Positions 50,967 to 60,200 of a stretch of DNA of 64,000 nt are shown here, in pieces. Every line of letters starts with the position of its first letter. Positions within the stretch are counted from its first letter, which is position 1. Below the pieces are notes generated by a model. It saw nothing but the letters and a program-made list of their open reading frames with translations, ran no database searches and was not told where the DNA came from. Source of the stretch: Paenibacillus agilis (GTDB taxonomy: Bacteria > Bacillota > Bacilli > Paenibacillales > Paenibacillaceae); contig NZ_VNJK01000001.1 in NCBI RefSeq assembly GCF_007786455.1, positions 1,634,074 to 1,698,073 of the forward strand. The letters are read 5' to 3'. Both the position numbers and the translations under genes were made by a program.

Positions 50967-52458
50967 GGTCGGAGTTGGCATATTAATTCCGTTGACAGCA
51001 TTTTTGGCATACATTGGTTTTAACGTTTGGCCTGTTGTATTTGCTGTAGCGGCGATCAGCTTACTGGCTTTCGTTGCTAAACGTAGAGGTCAAGTAATGA
51101 GCAGATATGAAGGAAATGCTTCTCGTACAAAATCAGGAATGATCACGGATAAATCTTTACATTTTCATGATATTGGCGGGCAAGAGCGTGCCAAGCAAGA
51201 GCTCATAGAAGCATTGGACTTTCTTGTAAAGAGAGAGGATATACGCAAGTTCGGTATTCGTCCACTTAAAGGTTTGTTGTTAACAGGTCCTCCCGGAACA
51301 GGGAAAACCTTAATGGCGAAGGCTGCTGCAAACTATGCCGATGCCGTATTCCTAGGTGCATCAGGAAGTGAGTTTGTCGAGATGTACGTCGGTGTTGGTG
51401 CAGGGCGTATTCGTGAACTTTTCAAGGAAGCGCGCCAACAGGCTAAAAAGTTGAAGAAAGAAAGTGCCGTCATTTTTATCGATGAAATCGATGTCATTGG
51501 GGGCAAGCGAGACGGTGGTCAGCAGCGAGAATATGACCAGACGTTGAATCAGCTGCTAACGGAAATGGATGGTTTATATGGGAATGAAAATCCACAACTA
51601 TTAATTATAGCAGCAACAAACCGTAAAGAAATGCTGGATCCTGCTTTACTGCGTCCTGGTCGTTTTGACCGCCATATTCAAGTCGATCTGCCTGATAAAA
51701 ATGGCCGTACACACATTTTGCAGCTGCATGCGAAAAATAAACCGATGGCTGATGATGTCAACTTAGAGCGTATTGCAGAAGAAACATTCGGTTTCTCTGG
51801 CGCACAGTTGGAAAGTGTTCTTAACGAAGGTGCGATTTATGCCATGCGTGAAGCGGACGAGCAGATCCAGATGAAGCACCTCACGCAAGCGATTGATAAA
51901 GTAATGATGGGTGAAAAAACGGATCGTGAAACAGCGCAAGATGAACGATTCCGTGTAGCTGTACACGAACTTGGTCATGCTATTGCTGCCGAAGCAGTTC
52001 GTCCGGGAAGTGTATCCCAAATTTCACTAAGTCCACGTGGTCAAGCGCTTGGCTACGTTCGACATCAACCGCTGCAGGACCGTTATATTTATACAAAGCC
52101 CTTTTTGGAAGAGCAAATTATGATTGCTTTAGGCGGAGCTGTAGCTGAAGAAATGTTCTACGGTGATCGCTCTACCGGTTCTCAGGGAGATTTCGATCAA
52201 GCATTGAACATTGTAGAAACGATGGTTAACGCGGGGCTCACAGAATTAGGTATTGTACGTTTGAAGCATGTATCTAATGAAAAATTAACGGCTGAAATGA
52301 ATCGTATATTAGAAGAACTTCATAGTAAGGTTCGAGAACAATTGGAACAAAATAGAGCTGTGTTCGATCAAGCTATTTTACCGCTTCTACAAGACGAAAG
52401 ACTTGATGGCAATGCATTTAGGTGTCTATTTTGTGACAGTAAGAAAATACCAGTGTGA
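50938..52458 (+). CDS. FtsH-like AAA zinc metalloprotease without outer domain
   Basis: A 506-residue protein. Two adjacent hydrophobic segments (GVGILIPLTAFLAYIGF and VWPVVFAVAAISLLAFV) leave almost no loop, whereas FtsH usually has about 70 residues outside. AAA motifs: LLTGPPGTGKTLMAKA (Walker A), AVIFIDEIDVIG (Walker B), LLRPGRFDRHIQV (arginine fingers). The protease part has VAVHELGHAIAAEAV (HExxH) and the third ligand Asp in GDFDQALNIVETMV. ATG 50938 is chosen for GGGGGTG upstream. It is about 100 residues shorter than FtsH and lacks the long C-terminal tail. The true housekeeping ftsH is expected elsewhere. Confidence 0.9.
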   Translation: MNNRTKRWLEVGVGILIPLTAFLAYIGFNVWPVVFAVAAISLLAFVAKRRGQVMSRYEGNASRTKSGMITDKSLHFHDIGGQERAKQELIEALDFLVKREDIRKFGIRPLKGLLLTGPPGTGKTLMAKAAANYADAVFLGASGSEFVEMYVGVGAGRIRELFKEARQQAKKLKKESAVIFIDEIDVIGGKRDGGQQREYDQTLNQLLTEMDGLYGNENPQLLIIAATNRKEMLDPALLRPGRFDRHIQVDLPDKNGRTHILQLHAKNKPMADDVNLERIAEETFGFSGAQLESVLNEGAIYAMREADEQIQMKHLTQAIDKVMMGEKTDRETAQDERFRVAVHELGHAIAAEAVRPGSVSQISLSPRGQALGYVRHQPLQDRYIYTKPFLEEQIMIALGGAVAEEMFYGDRSTGSQGDFDQALNIVETMVNAGLTELGIVRLKHVSNEKLTAEMNRILEELHSKVREQLEQNRAVFDQAILPLLQDERLDGNAFRCLFCDSKKIPV

Positions 52459-52474
52459 AAATCACTGGTTTTTT
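52449..52474 (+). terminator. Terminator overlapping the FtsH-like stop codon
   Basis: ACCAGTG-TGAAAAT-CACTGGT and six T; the stop codon TGA lies in the loop. Confidence 0.8.
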
Positions 52475-52598
52475 CACTGCATATTCATGAAAAATGATAA
52501 GATATGGTTAGTTACCTATGCAATTTATGCTGATAACGATACCTGTCCTTCGGGTACAATATCGGGAGAGCGTAGCAACATGAAAGGTGGAAGAGACC

Positions 52599-53471
52599 AT
52601 GTTTTTCAAAAAGATAGGCGTCATTGGCGGCGGTACAATGGGCCAAGGCATTGCAGAGATGCTTGCTGTTAAAGGTCTAGATGTATTGCTTGTTGAGCAA
52701 ACGCCAGAAAAATTAGACCATGCTTATTCCATGATCGAACTGAGCTTGGACAAGCAGTTAGAGAAATGGGCAATTACCCAAGCAGAAAAAAAACTGATCT
52801 TGTCTCGTATCGATAAGGTTACTCACTTGGCAGAACTAAGTTCTTGCGATATGGTTATCGAGACCATTTCTGAAGATCTTGATGCAAAGAAAGCAGTATT
52901 TGCAGAATTGGATCGCGTTTGCCCAAGTAACATTATATTAGCGAGCAATACTTCTACATTATCTCTTACTGAGCTGGCTAGCACGACGAAATATCCTGGG
53001 CGTGTAATCGGCATGCACTTTATTTATCCGGTATCCAAAATTGATTTGGTTGAAATTATCCGTGGTTTGAAAACATCTGAAGAAACATTCTCCGAAACGA
53101 AACGTTTTGTAGAAGAAGTTGTTCAGAAGAAGGGCGTAATGGTATATGAATCGCCTGGTTTCGTAACTACACGGCTTATTTGCGTGCTTATTAACGAAGC
53201 TCTTCACGTTCTTCAAGAAGGTGTTGCTACACCTGAAGACGTCGACAATGCAATGAAAATCGGTTATAATTTCCAATATGGTCCGCTTGAAATGGCAGAT
53301 CACTTTGGACTTGACTCGGTATTGGCAGCGATGGAAGGAATGTTCCGTGAGTTCGGGGATATCAAGTATCGTCCGTCTGTGTTGTTGAAAAAAATGGTGC
53401 GTGCAAATCAACTAGGCGTTAAGACTGGCGCTGGATTTTTCAAGTATGACAAGGATGGGGATAGACTATGA
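52599..53471 (+). CDS. 3-hydroxyacyl-CoA dehydrogenase family protein
   Basis: A 290-residue NAD-dependent dehydrogenase, ATG 52599 after GAAAGGTGGAAGAG. KIGVIGGGTMGQGIAEMLA is the nucleotide-binding loop, VIETISEDLDAKKAVFAELD and IGMHFIYPVSKIDLVEIIRG (His-containing) the catalytic parts. Length and layout fit 3-hydroxybutyryl-CoA dehydrogenase. It overlaps acetate kinase by four bases, so the pair may serve acyl-CoA or acetate overflow metabolism. No thiolase or crotonase is adjacent. Confidence 0.9.
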   Translation: MFFKKIGVIGGGTMGQGIAEMLAVKGLDVLLVEQTPEKLDHAYSMIELSLDKQLEKWAITQAEKKLILSRIDKVTHLAELSSCDMVIETISEDLDAKKAVFAELDRVCPSNIILASNTSTLSLTELASTTKYPGRVIGMHFIYPVSKIDLVEIIRGLKTSEETFSETKRFVEEVVQKKGVMVYESPGFVTTRLICVLINEALHVLQEGVATPEDVDNAMKIGYNFQYGPLEMADHFGLDSVLAAMEGMFREFGDIKYRPSVLLKKMVRANQLGVKTGAGFFKYDKDGDRL

Positions 53472-54673
53472 AAATTCTCGTAATAAACGCAGGAAGCTCG
53501 TCGTTGAAATACCAAGTATATGATATGTCAAGTGAAACAGCTCTAGCGAGTGGTCGCGTTGAGCGTATTGGCATGGATTCATCTATTCTCGTTCATGAGC
53601 CTCATCATACAGACGAGACATCAGAAGTAAGTGAAATCCTTGACCACACGACTGCAATCCGTAAAGTCTTGGACAAGTTGACAGATGCGGAAGTTGGAGT
53701 AGTGAAATCCATTGATGAAATCGAAGCTGTTGGACATCGTGTCGTTCACGGCGGTGAAACCTTCAAAGGATCCGTACTTGTTACTTCAGAAGTTAAGGCA
53801 GAAATTCGTCGTCTATTCGACTTGGCACCGCTTCATAACCCAGCATGTATGATGGGTATTAAAGCAGCAGAATCGAATATGCCGAATGTTCCACAAGTTT
53901 GTGTATTCGATACGGCATTCCATCAATCGATGCCAGCAAGATCTTATATGTACGCGATTCCGCAAGTACTTTACAAGAAGCATAAGATTCGCCGTTACGG
54001 TTTCCATGGTACATCTCATGACTATGTAAGTAAGCAAGCTGCGGCAGTTGTGAACCGTCCGCTTGAAGACTTGAAGATCATTACTTGTCATATCGGTAAT
54101 GGCGGAAGCTTGACGGCTGTTCAAGGTGGTAAATCTGTCGATACTACGATGGGTATGACACCGCTTGAAGGTCTGATGATGGGTACTCGCTCTGGTGACT
54201 TGGACCCTGCAATCGTGCCATATACAATGAGCAAAGAGGATCTTACTGTAAATGAAGTAAACTCTATGTTGAACAAGCACAGTGGTTTGCAAGCAATCTC
54301 GGGTACATCCAGTGATATGCGTGAGATTGAAGAAGGCATGCAAAATGGTGAACCGAATGCAACATTGGCATTCGAAATGTACGAATATCGTATCCGCAAA
54401 TATATCGGTGCTTATGCAGCGGCTATGGACGGAGCAGACGTAATCGTATTTACAGCGGGTGTAGGAGAGAACTCGGCTACAGTTCGCCAACGTGTTTGTG
54501 AGAAATTGACATTCTTGGGCGTTGAAATTGACCAAGAGTTAAATAAAATCCGCTCTAAAGAGCCTCGTTATATTTCGACACCGAACTCTAAAATTGCGGT
54601 ACTCGTCATTCCTACGAATGAAGAGCTCATGATTGCACGTGATACGTATCGTCTTGCTAACAACGCGAAGTAA
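53468..54673 (+). CDS. ackA: Acetate kinase
   Basis: A 401-residue ASKHA-fold kinase forming ATP from acetyl phosphate. KILVINAGSSSLKYQVYDM is the N-terminal signature, GHRVVHGGETF and YGFHGTSHDYV the substrate region, CHIGNGGSLTAVQ the phosphate loop, and FTAGVGENSATVRQRV the C-terminal one. It is translationally coupled to the dehydrogenase upstream. Confidence 0.96.
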   Translation: MKILVINAGSSSLKYQVYDMSSETALASGRVERIGMDSSILVHEPHHTDETSEVSEILDHTTAIRKVLDKLTDAEVGVVKSIDEIEAVGHRVVHGGETFKGSVLVTSEVKAEIRRLFDLAPLHNPACMMGIKAAESNMPNVPQVCVFDTAFHQSMPARSYMYAIPQVLYKKHKIRRYGFHGTSHDYVSKQAAAVVNRPLEDLKIITCHIGNGGSLTAVQGGKSVDTTMGMTPLEGLMMGTRSGDLDPAIVPYTMSKEDLTVNEVNSMLNKHSGLQAISGTSSDMREIEEGMQNGEPNATLAFEMYEYRIRKYIGAYAAAMDGADVIVFTAGVGENSATVRQRVCEKLTFLGVEIDQELNKIRSKEPRYISTPNSKIAVLVIPTNEELMIARDTYRLANNAK

Positions 54674-54715
54674 ATCGCATAACGTATAAGCATAACAAGG
54701 GAGAGAACGAAGACA

Positions 54716-56011
54716 ATGGCAACAACTTGTGTCATTCGTGAAGTTAGCCGCCATGTGGGCGAAGAAGTCCGCATCGGTTGCTGGCTTCATAATAAGCGCT
54801 CCAGCGGCAAGATTCAATTTCTACAGCTGCGTGATGGATCAGGCTATATTCAAGGTGTAGCAGTACGCAGCGACTTGCCAGAGGAAGTATGGGAAGCGGC
54901 AAAGAGCCTAACACAAGAAAGTTCCTTGTACGTAACAGGAACGATTCGTGCAGAAGAGCGCTCCAAGTCTGGATATGAGATGACGGTAACGGGCATCGAA
55001 ATTATTCAGATTACGGAAGATTATCCGATTACGCCGAAGGAGCATGGTGTTGACTTCTTGATGGATCATCGCCACCTTTGGATCCGTGCACCGAAGCAGC
55101 GTGCGATTCTAACGGTTCGTGCGGAAATTATTCGTGCGGTTCAGCAATTTTTCGATGAGCGTGGTTTTGCACTTGTTGATCCGCCAATCTTGACACCTTC
55201 TTCTTGCGAAGGTACGACGAATTTGTTCCATACGAAGTATTTCGAAGAGGATGCTTTCTTGACACAAAGTGGTCAGCTTTACATGGAAGCAGCGGCAATG
55301 GCTCTAGGGAAAGTATATTCCTTCGGTCCAACGTTCCGTGCAGAGAAGTCGAAAACTCGTCGTCACTTGATCGAGTTCTGGATGATTGAGCCTGAGATGG
55401 CATTCGTTGATCATGAAGAGAACCTTCGTGTTCAAGAGCAGTTCGTTTCTTATGTGGTTCAAACCGTGTTGAAAAACTGCCGTGCGGAGTTGGAGACATT
55501 GGGACGTGACGTTTCCAAGCTTGAAAAAGTTGTCGCTCCATTCCCACGCATCACTTATGACGACGCGATTAAATTCTTGCAAGAGCAAGGCTTTGATATT
55601 CCATGGGGTGAAGATTTCGGTGCTCCTCATGAAACAGCGATTGCTGAGAAATATGAGACACCGGTATTTATTACGCATTATCCAACGACAATTAAGGCAT
55701 TCTATATGAAGCCAGATCCTAATCGTCCTGATGTTGTGCTCTGTGCAGACATGATCGCACCAGAAGGATACGGAGAGATTATCGGTGGATCCCAGCGTAT
55801 CGACGATCCTGCTCTTATGGAAGAACGTTTCCGTGAGCATGAGTTGTCCACAGAAGCGTACCAATGGTACATGGATCTTCGTAAATACGGAACGGTTCCT
55901 CACTCAGGATTCGGTCTTGGATTGGAGCGTACTGTCGCTTGGATCTGTGGTCTTGATCATGTTCGTGAGACGATTGCATTCCCACGTACGTTATATCGCT
56001 TGTATCCATAA
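54716..56011 (+). CDS. asnS: Asparaginyl-tRNA synthetase
   Basis: A 431-residue class II synthetase. The N-terminal OB-fold anticodon domain has [21 protein letters not shown]; the core has motif 2 ([21 protein letters not shown]) and motif 3 ([15 protein letters not shown]). Start behind GGGAGAGAACGAAG. In B. subtilis it follows ypmA-ypmB-aspB and precedes dnaD; here about 6 kb of other genes stand between ypmB and asnS. Confidence 0.96.
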   Translation: MATTCVIREVSRHVGEEVRIGCWLHNKRSSGKIQFLQLRDGSGYIQGVAVRSDLPEEVWEAAKSLTQESSLYVTGTIRAEERSKSGYEMTVTGIEIIQITEDYPITPKEHGVDFLMDHRHLWIRAPKQRAILTVRAEIIRAVQQFFDERGFALVDPPILTPSSCEGTTNLFHTKYFEEDAFLTQSGQLYMEAAAMALGKVYSFGPTFRAEKSKTRRHLIEFWMIEPEMAFVDHEENLRVQEQFVSYVVQTVLKNCRAELETLGRDVSKLEKVVAPFPRITYDDAIKFLQEQGFDIPWGEDFGAPHETAIAEKYETPVFITHYPTTIKAFYMKPDPNRPDVVLCADMIAPEGYGEIIGGSQRIDDPALMEERFREHELSTEAYQWYMDLRKYGTVPHSGFGLGLERTVAWICGLDHVRETIAFPRTLYRLYP

Positions 56012-56034
56012 CATCTTCATAAAGATGAATACAT

Positions 56035-56070
56035 ACATCCCGTACTACTTTTGTGGTACGGGATGTATTG
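56035..56070 (+). terminator. Terminator after asnS
   Basis: ACATCCCGTACTAC-TTTT-GTGGTACGGGATGT, a 14-bp stem with one wobble, then ATTGTCTTTT. Confidence 0.8.
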
Positions 56071-56185
56071 TCTTTTCCATTACAAAAATGAGCAAATTAT
56101 GAGACAATAGGACAAAGGTGGAAGTCTTTAAAGAAAGCTGCCTTGAAGTTGAATGGTTGCTGATGAAGGAACGGGAGGGGAACGT

Positions 56186-56872
56186 ATGAGCGCAGATGCA
56201 TGGCGAGCTTATGCGAAGGGCATCGCCCTACAGATGCAAAGTGGACAACTCTCACTTCCTGCCACTTTGTTTACGCATTATAAACGTCTCCAATTAACAG
56301 ATATTGAAGTGATGCTGCTTATTCACTTAATGGACTTCAAACAGAATGAATATAAAGAATTCCCTACCATTGATGAGATACAAGAACGTATGAGTTCAAC
56401 GGAAACGGTAGTTATTTCAGCCCTGCAGCGCTTAATTAAAGAGGGTTTCCTATCGATTGATGAACAAATAGATCCAATCACCCGAGTGCAGGGAGAATGT
56501 TACAATCTTGAAGGGTTATGGGAGAGACTGGCAGTCATTCTTGCAGAAGATATTCGAGAGGAACGTCAACGACAAAAGCAGCAGACTGGAAATCGTTCAG
56601 AGAAGAACGCGCCTAACTTGTTTGATATCTTCGAGAAAGAATTCGGCAGGCCATTATCACCGATGGAATGTGAGACGATTGCAGGTTGGATTGATGACGA
56701 TCATTATTCGGAACCAATCATTCTTATGGCTTTAAAAGAAGCTGTATTTGCTGGAAAAGTGCATTTCCGTTATGTCGATCGCATTTTATTGGAATGGAGT
56801 CGCAACAAAATACGGACGGTTGAAGATGCCCGTAACTTTACTCAAAAGTTTCGCGGTACTGGCCGATCATAA
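56186..56872 (+). CDS. dnaD: DnaD-like replication initiation protein
   Basis: A 228-residue protein. ATG 56186 has GGAGGGGAACG; the frame is open eleven codons further up. The N-terminal winged helix (SLPATLFTHYKRLQLTDIEVMLLIHLMDF) and the C-terminal DnaB/DnaD domain (FDIFEKEFGRPLSPMECETIAGWIDDDHYSEPIILMALKEA in pattern) are clear. DnaD helps load the replicative helicase. It follows asnS as in B. subtilis, but nth does not follow. Confidence 0.92.
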   Translation: MSADAWRAYAKGIALQMQSGQLSLPATLFTHYKRLQLTDIEVMLLIHLMDFKQNEYKEFPTIDEIQERMSSTETVVISALQRLIKEGFLSIDEQIDPITRVQGECYNLEGLWERLAVILAEDIREERQRQKQQTGNRSEKNAPNLFDIFEKEFGRPLSPMECETIAGWIDDDHYSEPIILMALKEAVFAGKVHFRYVDRILLEWSRNKIRTVEDARNFTQKFRGTGRS

Positions 56873-56874
56873 TG

Positions 56875-56905
56875 AAGCCCGCTGCTACTTATTGGCAGCG
56901 GGCTT
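56875..56905. terminator. Convergent hairpin between dnaD and a leftward gene
   Basis: AAGCCCGCTGC-9 nt-GCAGCGGGCTT, a perfect 11-bp stem between two converging genes. T tracts are short on both sides, so termination strength is uncertain. Confidence 0.65.
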
Positions 56906-56908
56906 AAA

Positions 56909-57106
56909 TTATTTGTTTGATGTATCAGGAGATAAACTCGCATCTGTTGGGGTCACAACATTTTGCAAGGTAACAGAGGCGAATCCAGATAAGTTAAGTT
57001 GTACAACATGGCGAATGAGATGCTGGTGCAGATCATCTAGCAGCTTTTTCTCTTCTGGACTGCTTACTTGCGCATAAATTTGCAGAGAAACTACGTCTTG
57101 AGACAT
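56909..57106 (-). CDS. Small conserved-type protein, unknown function
   Basis: A 65-residue leftward protein with a very strong ribosome site, CTAAGGAGGGTTAAC, directly before the ATG. It reads MSQDVVSLQIYAQVSSPEE, then a helical segment LDDLHQHLIRHVVQLNLSG and a polar end. There is no membrane segment or motif. It is convergent with dnaD and divergent from the giant DUF11 gene, 183 bases apart. I do not recognise the family. Confidence 0.75.
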   Translation of the reverse strand: MSQDVVSLQIYAQVSSPEEKKLLDDLHQHLIRHVVQLNLSGFASVTLQNVVTPTDASLSPDTSNK

Positions 57107-57289
57107 GTTAACCCTCCTTAGTACGTTACTAATATTGTATGAAAGTGTATGGAAGGTGAAATGGACAATCTAACCGTGTAGTTTACACCAATTTTTGTTG
57201 CAAAGCCGTCGATTGTTTGAAAGATAGGGTTATATTCGATTCTTGTCTTTTCATAGAATGAGAACGAATAACGACAGGGCGGTGAAGGG
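57107..57289. other. Divergent gap before the giant gene
   Basis: 183 bases hold the ribosome site of the leftward small gene and the start region of the DUF11 gene. I see no clear sigma-A promoter with good spacing. CATAGAATGA at 57252-57261 is one mismatch from a sporulation sigma-K-type -10 (CATAnnnTA), but the -35 is not convincing. Confidence 0.4.
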
Positions 57290-60200
57290 ATGGCTTTTGT
57301 TGTCAGGTATAGTGATAATCAGAGAGGCGCCATCACATTTACAGGGAACACGCTAGGCCTTAGTCGATCAGATACGGTGGGCGTACCGGGAACGTTAGAT
57401 AGCATAGGTGCCTTCACGACCGTCGACACCACTTTACAATTCGGCTCTTATCCTGCCGGGACGACCTCAAACTATACACTAAACAGCTCTGCCGCAGTGT
57501 TAGTCATTCCCTCTGGTAGTACCGTATTGTACGCTGAATTAATTTGGGGCGGCACTTATATCAACGGTAATGTCAATTTAACGACAAGTATCAATAATCC
57601 TGTTACCCTTCGAACAGCAACTGGCACATCTTACAGCATTCAACCAGATAGCACGACTGCGCAAAGCGTGACAATGGCTACAGGCATCTATGGTTACGTA
57701 AGGTCAGCCAACATTACATCGATTATAAGCAGTACAGGGGCTGGTACCTATACCGTTGGGAACGTAGTTGGCACCATCGTCGTTCCAGATGACACATCCA
57801 ATCATGCAGGTTGGACGCTTGCTGTCGTCTATCTAAATCCTACGCTTCCATTTCGCAATATGTCTCTACGAGTAGGCTCTTTATACATCAGTGCTGGAGG
57901 TTCAGCTGTATCTACTTCAATTACAGGATTCGCTACACCGACGTCTGGAACCGTTTCAGGAAGAGCGTTGTTTAGTGCGCAAGAAGGGGATGCCAATAGG
58001 ACGGGAGATCAAGCCAAGTTTGGACCAAATACAAGTAATTTAACGATATTAAGCGGGCCAAACAATTTTGCTAATAACTTCTTTGCCTCTCAAATTAATA
58101 AGGATGACGGAACGTTAGACACAAGCGGAACCTTTGGAACTAGAAATGCGATAAATGGTGCACCTGGGACCAATATTTCAGGGGGAAGACAAGGGTGGGA
58201 CATTACAAATGTCGATGTTTCTTCTACGCTAAGCAACAATCAAACCAGTGCCGTACTTCAACTAACTTCCTCTGGTGATGCCTATTTAGTCAGCGCCAAT
58301 GCGCTGCAAATTAATATCAATTCTCCCCAAGTAAATGTAACCAAATCTACATCGTCCACCTTTGCTGTAGTCGGAGATAACATTACGTATACGGTTGTCA
58401 TTACGAATACTGGATCTTTAAATGCAACCAGTGCGGTTTTCACGGACCTAATTCCTTCAGGTACAACACTTGTTGCCAATAGTGTCAGATTGAATGGGAC
58501 AACATTGAGCAATCCAAATTTGAGCTCAGGTATTTCACTAGGAACTTTGGCACCAGGAAGCACGAACACGATTCAATTCACGATCAATGTCGGGTCAGTT
58601 CCAACTGGATTTCAAGAAAATAATCAGGCGGTAGTTAGCTATTCTTTCCAAAGTATAACTGGAGGGGCTACTGTTTCAGGCTCTTCTGTATCGAATGTAA
58701 GCAGTGTTCCAGTATTAGCACCGATTATTAGTCTAGTGAAGTCAGGTAGTTCTACTGCTGCTACCGTAGGTGATACTATCACTTATACCATTGCAGTTCG
58801 AAATACAGGTAGCATTAGTGCCAATGTAACGGTAACCGATCCTATCCCAAGCGGTTCAGTCTTTGTACCGAACAGTGTACGGGTTGGAGGCGTGCCGGTT
58901 CCAGGAGGGAATCCAGTGTCAGGAATCAATTCGGGGAACGTACCCCCTAACGGTACGGTGAACGTGAGCTTTGATGTAAATGTAACTCAAGTTCCGACAC
59001 CCCAGCAGTTGACAAACCAAGCATCCGCCGCATATACGTTCCAGCCGCCAGACGGTAGGACGATAAGCGGATCTTCTCAATCGAACAGTTTGTCTATTCC
59101 TGTATCCGCGCCAAATGTCAGTGTAGTCAAAAGCACATCTGCTATCGATGCAGTAGTGGGGGATACCGTTACTTTCGCGGTAAACGTAACGAACAACGGG
59201 ATTGCCAACGTAACGAACGCCGTGCTTATTGACCCTGTTCCAGGCACAGGATCTTTTGTAGCGGGAAGTGTTACGATAGCTGGGGTACCCCAGCCATTGG
59301 CGAATCCTACTACAGGAATTGCGATCGGAACGATAACGCCCGGACAGACAATTCCAGTAACGTTTCAATTCGCAGTTAATGCATTACCATCATCACCTAG
59401 CAACTGGAACAATCAAGCCACATTAAGCTTTACATCGGGAACATTTACAGGAACGTCAACTTCTAACCTGCTAGTGCTGCCGATATACAATTCCACTGTA
59501 ACAGCCGTTAAAAGTGCAAGCCAGTCTGTTGCACAGGTGGGAGATACGCTCACATTCACTGTACAGCTCTCAAATGCGGGTAACCTATCATCTACGATGG
59601 TTCTGACGGATACGATTCCAACGGGAACTGTATTCGTGCCTAACAGTGTGAAAGTGAATGGAGTCACCCAAACAGGAGCTAATCCATCGATAGGTGTGCA
59701 GGTACCTGCTGTTGCCGCAGGAGCAAGCGCAACGGTTACATTCCAGGTAAACGTTGTTTCGGTTGCACCGTCACAACAAATTAACAATCAAGCCTCTGTT
59801 GCATATACATTCCAACCACCGGATGGCAGAACAATTACGCGTAATGCGAGCTCAAATACGGTAACTGTTCCTGTTTCTGCACCAAATGTTTCCGTAACGA
59901 AAGCAGTAAGTGGGACAGCAGCAGCCGTTGGCGACCTTATTACTTACACGATTAATGTTAGAAATCAAGGTGTTGAGAATGTAACCAGCGCCGTTTTGAC
60001 AGATACGATTGCAAGTGGCTCTTCATTCGTTCCGAATAGTGTCAGCGTAAATGGAGTCTCCCGGCCTGGCTTAGATCCTTCGCTAGGAATAACAATTGGG
60101 ACCATCACTCCTGGTCTGACGATTCCAGTTACATTTCAAGTTAGAGTTGACTCTATCCCTCAGCCATCGGGCATTTTACTGAATCAGAGCAATGTGTCCT

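Noticed and set aside
52403..52672. 89-codon ORF bridging the FtsH-like and dehydrogenase genes
   Set aside because: It overlaps a terminator and both neighbouring genes in other frames.
53813..54535. 240-codon antisense ORF in ackA
   Set aside because: Shadow of a strongly biased housekeeping gene; Cys/His-rich nonsense product without a ribosome site.
55304..55903. 199-codon antisense ORF in asnS
   Set aside because: Shadow frame of a conserved gene; no initiation signals.
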